A stretch of DNA of 5,493 nt. Origin: Actinomycetales bacterium (lineage in GTDB: Bacteria > Actinomycetota > Actinomycetes > Actinomycetales > Cellulomonadaceae). Under the pieces are notes generated by a model, which saw nothing but the letters and a program-made list of their open reading frames with translations, was not told the DNA's origin and searched no databases. A program made the translations under genes and the position numbers. The stretch lies in contig JAAYZM010000015.1 in the NCBI GenBank assembly GCA_012514835.1, positions 1-5,493 of the forward strand, given 5' to 3'. Of the stretch, positions 1-4,321 are shown piece after piece. Position 1 is the first letter of the stretch. Each line of letters begins with the position of its first letter.

Positions 1-28
1 ACCACGGGACAGCCGTGTTCCGCAGAAG
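1..28 (+). repeat. Partial copy of the intergenic hairpin repeat (3' half)
   Basis: Bases 1-28 match 2126-2153, the loop and right arm of the downstream repeat copy, at 25 of 28 positions by eye. The copy is cut by the window start, so its left arm should lie just upstream. Its loop has the same orientation as the downstream copy and the opposite orientation to the copy at 91-177. It contains one exact GTTCCGCA word (17-24). The match is directly visible; the function is unknown. Confidence 0.7.
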
Positions 29-30
29 TT

Positions 31-120
31 CCGCGGACCACCACGTTCGCCGGTCCCACGCCGCGGAACACCACGCCCGTCACCCCCACGTTGCGAAACA
101 CCACGCACCTGTGCGGGACG
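31..120 (+). repeat. Three degenerate units with 30-base period
   Basis: Units begin at 31, 61 and 91, exactly 30 bases apart. Each opens with a variant of the 15-mer CCGCGGAACACCACG (CCGCGGACCACCACG, CCGCGGAACACCACG, TTGCGAAACACCACG) and each ends in ACG at 60, 90 and 120. The second halves diverge strongly. The 15-mer is the same word that forms the left arm of the hairpin repeats at 138-177 and 2114-2153. The third unit is also the start of the 87-base repeat copy. The spacing could place protein-binding sites on nearly the same helix face, but this is inference. Confidence 0.6.
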
Positions 121-177
121 TGACAGTCGCAAAGTGCCCCTTGCGGAACACGGCTGTTCCCTGGTGTTCCGCAAGGG
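91..177 (+). repeat. 87-base intergenic repeat, copy A (upstream of YCII gene)
   Basis: This stretch aligns colinearly with 2068-2153, with one single-base indel near 121-126. Within it, 126-151 matches 2102-2127 at 25 of 26 positions. Its right part is a hairpin: a perfect 14-bp inverted repeat (138-151 with 164-177) around a 12-base loop (152-163). The loop is close to the reverse complement of the loop in the other copy, so the 40-base hairpin here is an inverted version of the one at 2114-2153 (38 of 40 match after inversion). It lies about 60 bases upstream of the predicted promoter -35. No transposase or RNA gene is associated. It is best described as a REP-like dispersed repeat of unknown function. 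Confidence 0.8.
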
Positions 178-190
178 CTGTTTTGGTGTC

Positions 191-205
191 GCCACGTTCC
201 GCAAC
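191..205 (-). repeat. Isolated half-site of the repeat word
   Basis: Read on the minus strand this is GTTGCGGAACGTGGC, a variant of the recurring TTGCGGAACACCACG word. It contains one exact TGCGGAAC/GTTCCGCA 8-mer (196-203). It is the site nearest the predicted promoter, ending 29 bases before the -35 element at 235. It could be part of an operator or a remnant of another repeat copy; the sequence alone cannot decide. Confidence 0.4.
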
Positions 206-234
206 GGGTGCACAGAGATTGATCGCGCACCCGA

Positions 235-261
235 TGTCGATCGCGGGCCGGCCCGTTCGAC
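235..261 (+). promoter_or_regulatory. Candidate ECF42-type promoter for the YCII-sigma operon
   Basis: TGTCGA at 235-240 is followed after 17 bases by CGAC at 258-261; an overlapping CGTC lies at 261-264. From memory, the promoter motif reported for ECF42 sigma factors of Streptomyces venezuelae is TGTCGA in the -35 region and CG(A/T)C in the -10 region, in front of DGPF genes. Position fits: transcription would begin near 268, leaving a leader of about 45 bases before ATG 313. Because an ECF42-type sigma gene lies in the same operon, this predicts positive autoregulation. A repeated GATCGCG (221-227 and 239-245) flanks the -35. The assignment rests on motif and context. Confidence 0.65.
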
Positions 262-297
262 GTCATCGTGAGGAGGGCGACCGTCGCACTCCCGGCA

Positions 298-305
298 AGA
301 AGGGA
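298..305 (+). promoter_or_regulatory. Ribosome binding site deciding the YCII start
   Basis: AGAAGGGA lies 7 bases before ATG 313 and supports that start over the in-frame GTG at 268. GTG 268 would add 15 residues unlike the family. It nevertheless coincides with the predicted transcription start, so a minor leaderless product cannot be excluded. A better-looking AGGAGGG at 271-277 has no start codon at a useful distance. Confidence 0.55.
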
Positions 306-312
306 CAGCACC

Positions 313-734
313 ATGAAGTACATGCTCATCATGCGCGCCACCGAGGAGGCCGTCGAGGCGTCCAAGCAGATGGACTTCGAGGAGATCTTCAACGCGATGG
401 GCGCCTACAACGAGTCGCTCATGAAGGCCGGTGTGATGATCGCCGGCGAGGGGCTCTCCGACGCGTCCGAGGGCGTCGTGGTGGACTTCGACTCCGAGGA
501 GCCCATCGTCACGGACGGCCCCTACGGCGAGACCCACGAGCTGTTCAACGGCTTCTGGATCCTGCAGGTCTCGAGCAAGGAGGAGGCCGTCGAGTGGGCG
601 AAGCGCTGCCCCCTGGGCCCGGCACGAAGCTCGAGGTGCGGCGCGTCCACGAGGACGCGGACTTCGACTTTCTCGAGGGCAACGAGTACCTCGAGAAGGA
701 GAAGCAGTGGCGCCGCGAGCTCGGCACCGAGTGA
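313..734 (+). CDS. YCII-related (DGPF family) protein, reading frame broken at ~621
   Basis: Restoring the frame gives 140 residues, the usual length for actinobacterial members of this family. The protein opens with MKYMLIMRAT, carries the DGPF-motif variant DGPYGET at residues 68-74, then an aromatic FNGFWIL segment (78-84) and AVEWAKRCPLGPGTKLEVRR (92-111). Family members are small ferredoxin-like-fold proteins of poorly known biochemistry, commonly encoded beside ECF42 sigma factors, as here. The N-terminal 103 residues are in the frame of 313; from the Gly after P103 the conserved sequence continues one frame back, to TGA at 732-734. One missing G in CCCGGC (618-623) explains this exactly. 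Alternatives are a real null mutation, an assembly error, or -1 ribosomal frameshifting at 615-621. Without the shift the product is 167 residues ending at 816, with a Ser/Arg/Thr-rich tail typical of a wrong frame. The family call is firm; whether the gene is intact is open. Confidence 0.85.
615..621 (+). promoter_or_regulatory. X_XXY_YYZ slippery heptamer at the YCII frame break
   Basis: The bases read G_GGC_CCG in the frame of ATG 313, which satisfies X_XXY_YYZ exactly (GGG, CCC, G). A simultaneous -1 slip makes the next codon GGC at 621-623, then ACG and AAG, giving LGPGTKLEV, the family sequence. GC-rich heptamers are not known to me as efficient bacterial slip sites, and no clear pseudoknot was identified downstream. 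A one-base deletion or sequencing error in the short G/C runs is the simpler explanation. Confidence 0.25.
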
Positions 735-753
735 ACGAGTCACGTCGAGCGAC

Positions 754-786
754 CGGGGCCGCCGCGGACCGCCGTCGTCGGCCCCG
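754..786 (+). other. Stem-loop between YCII and sigma genes
   Basis: CGGGGCCG (754-761) pairs perfectly with CGGCCCCG (779-786) around a 17-base loop. It sits in the 78-base gap between the corrected YCII stop and the sigma start, ending 26 bases before ATG 813. No T-run follows, so it is not a typical intrinsic terminator. It could affect mRNA stability or the relative output of the two genes. In sequence this GC-rich, an 8-bp stem may also arise by chance. Confidence 0.35.
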
Positions 787-812
787 TCCCTCCCCGTGAC
801 CGGCGCTCCCCG

Positions 813-2039
813 ATGACCAGCGCCGCCCGCACCGTCGAGGCCGTGTGGCGCATCGAGGGCGCGCGCGTGGTCGCGACGCTCGCGCGCGTGACGGGGGACG
901 TGGGCCTCGCGGAGGACCTCGCGCAAGAGGCCGTCGCGGACGCGCTCACGCAGTGGTCCGACGGCGCAGTCCCGGCGAACCCCGCTGCCTGGCTCACCAC
1001 GGTGGCCCGGCGCAAGGCGATCGACGCGTGGCGGCGCGCCGAACGGCTCGACGCCCGGTACGCAGCGATGGCCCGCGACCTCACGGAGGTGAGCGAGGAC
1101 GTGTGGGAACCGATCGAGGACGACGTGCTCCGGCTCGTCTTCACCGCGTGCCACCCCGTGCTCTCGCGCGAGTCGCAGGTCGCGCTCACGCTGCGCGTGG
1201 TGAGCGGCCTGACCAGCGAGGAGATCGCGCGGCTGCTCCTCGTGCCCGTGCCCACGGTGCAGGCGCGCATCACGCGCGCGAAGAAGACGCTCACCGCCGC
1301 CCACGTGCCGTTCGAGGCCCCCGAGCCCGCCGAGTGGGGCGAGCGGCTCGGCGCCGTGCTCGGGGTGGTCTACCTGCTGTTCACGGAGGGCTACGCGGCG
1401 ACGTCGGGCGACCGGTGGATCCGCCCCGAGCTGGCGGGCGAGGCGATCCGGCTCTCGCGCGTGCTCACGGGCCTGCTCCCGCGCGAGGCGGAGGCGTGGG
1501 GGCTGCTCGCGCTCCTCGAGCTGCAGGCCTCGCGCTTCGCGGCGCGCACGGGGCCCGACGGCGCACCCGTCCTCCTCGCGGACCAGGACCGCTCGCGGTG
1601 GGACCACGGGCAGATCGCGCGCGGCCGGGCAGCCCTGCGCCGGGCGGGCGAGGCGGGTCGCGGGCTGGGCCCGTACGGCCTGCAGGCCGCGATCGCCGAG
1701 CAGCACGCCGTGGCCCCGAGCGTCGAGGAGACCGACTGGACGCGGATCGTGCTGATCTACGAGGCGCTCGGCCGCGTGGCCCCGAGCCCCGTGGTCGAGC
1801 TCAACCGGGCGGTCGCCGTCTCGCGCGCCGAGGGTCCCGCGGAGGCGCTGCGGATGGTCGAGGCTTTGTCCGACGGCGGGTCGCTGCGGGGCTCTCACCT
1901 GCTGCCGAGCGTCAGGGGTGAGCTCTTGGCACAGCTCGGACGCATCGACGAGGCCCGCGACGAGCTCATGGCTGCCGCGGGCCTCGCGCGCAACGAGCGC
2001 GAGCGGACCGTACTACTCGCGAAGGCCGCGGCGCTGTGA
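813..2039 (+). CDS. ECF42-type RNA polymerase sigma factor with C-terminal TPR-like extension
   Basis: This 408-residue sigma factor is about twice the length of an ordinary ECF sigma. Region 2 covers roughly residues 8-76 (DLAQEAVADAL at 35-45; AWLTTVARRKAIDAWRR at 59-75). Region 4 covers about 105-160, with the helix-turn-helix in LTSEEIARLLLVPVPTVQAR (133-152). Then come YLLFTEGY (187-194), a signature of the DUF6596-type extension, and a helical TPR-like tail with PYGLQAAIAEQHA (287-299) and SPVVELNRAVAV (325-336). Long tails of this kind plus a neighbouring DGPF/YCII gene define the ECF42 group, which lacks a dedicated anti-sigma factor; the tail is thought to control activity. ATG 813 is the first usable start after the in-frame TGA at 732-734. 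No clear Shine-Dalgarno precedes it, so translation may depend on coupling. The upstream TGTCGA-N17-CGAC promoter suggests autoregulation. The specific inducing signal is unknown. Confidence 0.93.
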   Translation: MTSAARTVEAVWRIEGARVVATLARVTGDVGLAEDLAQEAVADALTQWSDGAVPANPAAWLTTVARRKAIDAWRRAERLDARYAAMARDLTEVSEDVWEPIEDDVLRLVFTACHPVLSRESQVALTLRVVSGLTSEEIARLLLVPVPTVQARITRAKKTLTAAHVPFEAPEPAEWGERLGAVLGVVYLLFTEGYAATSGDRWIRPELAGEAIRLSRVLTGLLPREAEAWGLLALLELQASRFAARTGPDGAPVLLADQDRSRWDHGQIARGRAALRRAGEAGRGLGPYGLQAAIAEQHAVAPSVEETDWTRIVLIYEALGRVAPSPVVELNRAVAVSRAEGPAEALRMVEALSDGGSLRGSHLLPSVRGELLAQLGRIDEARDELMAAAGLARNERERTVLLAKAAAL

Positions 2040-2067
2040 GGCGATGACCAGCGCGCCGCCATCCGCG

Positions 2068-2153
2068 TTGCGGAACACCACGCAACTCTGCGGAACGTCA
2101 CGTCGCAAAGTACCCCTTGCGGAACACCACGGAACAGCCGTGTTCCGCAAAGG
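2068..2153 (+). repeat. 87-base intergenic repeat, copy B (downstream of sigma gene)
   Basis: This is the second copy of the element at 91-177, in the same overall orientation and one base shorter. It starts with TTGCGGAACACCACG (2068-2082), continues with TGCGGAACGTCACG (2089-2102) and GTCGCAAAGT (2102-2111), and ends in a hairpin. The hairpin loop matches the partial copy at 1-28 but is inverted relative to copy A. Another loose TGCGGAAC lies just beyond, at 2157-2164. The copy fills most of the gap between the converging sigma and response regulator genes. Confidence 0.8.
2117..2150 (+). terminator. Hairpin between convergent genes, possible bidirectional terminator
   Basis: TTGCGGAACAC (2117-2127) pairs perfectly with GTGTTCCGCAA (2140-2150) around a 12-base loop. 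It lies 77 bases beyond the sigma stop and 46 bases beyond the response regulator stop on the other strand. This is where a shared terminator would be expected. There is no T-tract on either side, so it would not be a classical intrinsic terminator. Actinobacteria often use such tail-less hairpins, but the role here is inference and the hairpin is also part of the dispersed repeat. Confidence 0.3.
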
Positions 2154-2196
2154 TCCTGCGGAACGGGGCACGAGGTCACAGCACCGCTCGTCCGGC

Positions 2197-2865
2197 TCAT
2201 GCCCCCGGCCGCACGAGCCCCGACTCATAGGCGAGGATCACGGCTTGCGCACGGTCCCGGACGTCGCACTTGGTGAGCACGTGGCTCACGTGCGTCTTGA
2301 CCGTCTGCTCCGCGAGGAAGAGCCGCTCGGCGATCTCCCGGTTGGACAGCCCCTCGGCCACGAGCGTCAGGACCTCCTTCTCGCGCGGGGTCAGCGCGTC
2401 GAGGTCCCGCACGGGTGCCGCCGACACCTGGCGCACGTCGATGTACGTCGCGATGAGCCGCTTGGTGAGCGACGGCGCGAGCAACGCCTCGCCCCGCGCC
2501 ACGACGCGCACCGCCTCGGTGAGCTGGTCCGCCGTCGCGTCCTTGAGCAGGAACCCGCTCGCCCCGGCGCGCAGCGCGTCCACCACGTACTCGTCCAGGT
2601 CGAAGGTGGTGAGCACCAGCACGTGCACCTCGCGCCCGCCCGACTCTGCCCCCGCGACGATGTGCCGGGTGGCCTCGATCCCGTCCATGCGGGGCATGCG
2701 GATGTCCATGACCACCACGTCGGGCTCTTCCCGGGCCGCGAGAGCGACGGCCTCGAGACCGTCCGCGGCCGTGCCCACCACGCTGAGCCCTTCTTGCGCG
2801 CCGAGCAGCGCGGCGAACCCTTCGCGCACCATCGCCTGGTCGTCCACCACGAGCACCCGGATCAC
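2197..2865 (-). CDS. NarL/FixJ (LuxR-type) two-component response regulator
   Basis: The 222-residue protein has the full two-domain layout of the family. The receiver domain (about 1-120) shows acidic D8-D9, the phospho-accepting Asp54 in VVVMDIRMP, Thr86 in VLTTFD, and Lys108 in GFLLKDA. The linker leads to a LuxR-type helix-turn-helix at about 157-215, with LTPREKEVLTLVAEGLSNRE (158-177) and the recognition segment AEQTVKTHVSHVL (185-197). The latter continues KCDVRDR where most relatives have a hydrophobic residue in place of C200. The GTG start (2865-2863) overlaps the stop of the kinase gene as GTGA and has a strong ribosome binding site inside that gene, so the two are translationally coupled. 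It should be phosphorylated by that kinase and bind target promoters as a dimer. No target site was identified. It converges on the sigma gene across a repeat-bearing gap. Confidence 0.95.
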   Translation of the reverse strand: MIRVLVVDDQAMVREGFAALLGAQEGLSVVGTAADGLEAVALAAREEPDVVVMDIRMPRMDGIEATRHIVAGAESGGREVHVLVLTTFDLDEYVVDALRAGASGFLLKDATADQLTEAVRVVARGEALLAPSLTKRLIATYIDVRQVSAAPVRDLDALTPREKEVLTLVAEGLSNREIAERLFLAEQTVKTHVSHVLTKCDVRDRAQAVILAYESGLVRPGA

Positions 2866-4157
2866 TCGCCCACCTCCACGGGCAGCGTCGCACGGACCTC
2901 GAACCCGCCGTCCGCCGTCGGCCCCGCCTCGACCTCGCCGCCCAGGAGCGCGGCGCGCTCGCGCATGCCCACCAGTCCGTGGCCGCCCGTCTGACCCGCC
3001 TCCTCAAGGCCATCCGCCCCGGGTCTGCCGTCGTCGTCGGCCCCCTCCCCCGCCGCGGGCGCGTCGTTCGTGACCGTCACCTCGAGGTGGTGGTCCCCGA
3101 AGGCAAGACCGACGACGACGGCGGCCCCCGGGGCGTGGCGTGCCGCGTTCGCGAGAGACTCCTGGATGATCCGGTAGGCACCGATCTCCACGGTGGTGGC
3201 GAGCGCGCGCCGCGAGCCCGTGACCTGCAGCGACACGCTCGCACCGGCCGCGCGCGCGGCGCCGATCAGCGTCTCGAGATCGTCGAGCGCGGGCTGCGGG
3301 GCACGCTCGGGGGCCGCTTCGCCGTCCCGCAGCACGGTGAGGATGCCGCGCACGTCGGAGAGCGCGGCGCGCGCGGAGTCGGCGATCGACGCGAGCTCGG
3401 CCCGGGCCGCGTCGTCGAGCCCGGCGATCCGGTAGGGGGCGGACTCGGCCTGCACCGCGATCATCGACATGTGGTGCGCCACCACGTCATGCAGGTCGCG
3501 CGCGATCCGGGCACGCTCCTCGAGCACGAGGCTGTGCTCCTCTTGCCGCACGCGCGCCTCGCGCTCTGCGCTCACCTCCGCCTGGGCGCGCCGCCGCACG
3601 CGCGTGGCGTCCACCACGGCCGTGACGGCCAGCAGCGAGAGCGCCCACCCGGCGCCCGAGCTGGGCGACCCGGCGAGGAAGCCCCCGAGCACCAGCAGGA
3701 GCGCCGTCCAGCCCCACACACCCCACGCGACGGTCCGCCGGTAGCGGAACGTCGCGAGGAGGAACGCGGGGACGACGACGAACATCTGCGACATGGGCCA
3801 CGCGAACGGGCCCAGCACGTTCATCCCCGGGGTGAGCCACACGGCCGTCGCGACCGTGACGATGCGCCAGCCCAGCAGCGCACGCTTGCCGAGCAGCGCG
3901 ACCGCGACCGCGGACGCCGTGCCCGTGAGGACCAGCAGCGCGCTCGCGTTCGGCCGGATCCACGCGTGCTCGTCGATCACCACCAGCATGAAGAACAGGC
4001 CCAGGGGGATGGTGAGCCAGGTCGCGAAACGCGCTGCCCGACGGCGGGGGCGCGGGTGCTGGTCCGGTTCTGCCGCGGCGGCCGCGAGGGCGCGCCACGT
4101 GGCGTCGGCGGCGAGGCGGACTGCCCGGCGCGCGGCATCGGTCCGGGCGTTGGTCAC
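2862..4157 (-). CDS. HisKA_3 family membrane sensor histidine kinase (DesK/LiaS-like)
   Basis: The 431-residue protein begins with a basic cytoplasmic stretch (about 1-42, RPRRRAAR) followed by about six hydrophobic segments (near 45-62, 71-90, 94-109, 118-137, 144-162 and 169-184). No large extracellular sensor domain is present, so it probably senses the membrane or a membrane partner. A short charged helix (186-215) joins to the HisKA_3 dimerisation/phosphotransfer domain, with phospho-accepting His223 in ARDLHDVVAHHMS. The ATPase domain has Asn337 in QESLANAARHAPG and a G-box GGHGLVGMRERA (391-402). Between these the ATP lid carries an acidic Gly/Asp/Glu-rich insert (366-390). The GTG start at 4157 is the first possible one, since an in-frame TAG lies at 4169-4167. 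No Shine-Dalgarno is visible; a -10-like TAGCGT 6 bases upstream suggests a leaderless mRNA. It forms an operon with the overlapping response regulator. The exact stimulus is unknown. Confidence 0.94.
   Translation of the reverse strand: MTNARTDAARRAVRLAADATWRALAAAAAEPDQHPRPRRRAARFATWLTIPLGLFFMLVVIDEHAWIRPNASALLVLTGTASAVAVALLGKRALLGWRIVTVATAVWLTPGMNVLGPFAWPMSQMFVVVPAFLLATFRYRRTVAWGVWGWTALLLVLGGFLAGSPSSGAGWALSLLAVTAVVDATRVRRRAQAEVSAEREARVRQEEHSLVLEERARIARDLHDVVAHHMSMIAVQAESAPYRIAGLDDAARAELASIADSARAALSDVRGILTVLRDGEAAPERAPQPALDDLETLIGAARAAGASVSLQVTGSRRALATTVEIGAYRIIQESLANAARHAPGAAVVVGLAFGDHHLEVTVTNDAPAAGEGADDDGRPGADGLEEAGQTGGHGLVGMRERAALLGGEVEAGPTADGGFEVRATLPVEVGE
2870..2877 (-). promoter_or_regulatory. 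Ribosome binding site of the response regulator inside the kinase gene
   Basis: On the minus strand GGAGGTGG ends four bases before the GTG start, with the GGAGG core about 7 bases away. It lies in the last codons of the kinase gene. With the GTGA stop-start overlap it supports coupled translation and fixes GTG 2865 as the start. Confidence 0.75.
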
Positions 4158-4163
4158 GCGGCA

Positions 4164-4192
4164 ACGCTAGCGACGGGCGGGCTGCGCGTCGC
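4164..4192 (-). promoter_or_regulatory. Candidate promoter for the kinase-regulator operon (leaderless)
   Basis: On the minus strand TAGCGT (4169-4164) fits the actinobacterial TANNNT -10 pattern. Six bases separate it from GTG 4157, placing the transcription start at or next to the start codon. A weak -35, GCGACG, lies 17 bases upstream (about 4192-4187) and keeps only the central GAC of TTGACA. The absence of a Shine-Dalgarno agrees with a leaderless message. The -35 is poor, so an activator or an alternative sigma factor is possible. Confidence 0.35.
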
Positions 4193-4285
4193 CATACCGG
4201 GGTACTAGGCCGGGTTCCCTCTCGAGTCTCATCCGTACGCCCTCGGTAGCCCTGCGGGGTCGGTTCAGGTTCGCTCTGTGGCCCG

Positions 4286-4314
4286 ATGACCTGCGGCTTC
4301 GCGATTCCTAGGTT
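4286..4314 (+). promoter_or_regulatory. Candidate housekeeping promoter for the hydrolase gene (leaderless)
   Basis: ATGACC (4286-4291) matches TTGACA at four positions. After 17 bases TAGGTT (4309-4314) is a good actinobacterial -10. Seven bases then lead to ATG 4322, so transcription would start at or beside the A of the start codon. The only Shine-Dalgarno-like bases, GAGGG at 4316-4320, are one base from the ATG and too close to work, which also favours a leaderless mRNA. Confidence 0.5.
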
Positions 4315-4321
4315 CGAGGGC

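Noticed and set aside
31..120. CRISPR array
   Set aside because: Repeats are only about 15 bases, degenerate, and spaced by 15 bases, too short for repeat-spacer units. No cas gene is present.
138..177. Intrinsic terminator of an upstream gene
   Set aside because: The stem is strong but has no T-run, no upstream gene lies in the window, and the sequence belongs to a repeat found elsewhere.
15..312. An open frame from 15 that reaches the YCII stop and shows His-His pairs every ~10 residues
   Set aside because: The His pattern is the 30-base DNA repeat read in frame. The same bases form hairpins and part of the predicted promoter. Only the last part (after ~621) is real protein, as the tail of the YCII gene.
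522..1898. 458-residue open frame on the minus strand
   Set aside because: It is antisense to the sigma factor and YCII genes, is Arg/His/Ala-rich with no recognisable domain, and is the usual mirror frame of high-GC coding DNA.
1..2164. Insertion sequence or integrative element carrying the operon
   Set aside because: No transposase, integrase, terminal inverted repeats or tRNA site was found; flanking repeats alone do not establish a mobile element.
3465..3470. TGTCGA on the minus strand as a second ECF42 -35 element
   Set aside because: It lies inside the kinase coding sequence in codons around the conserved HHMSMIA region, and no gene start follows at a suitable distance.
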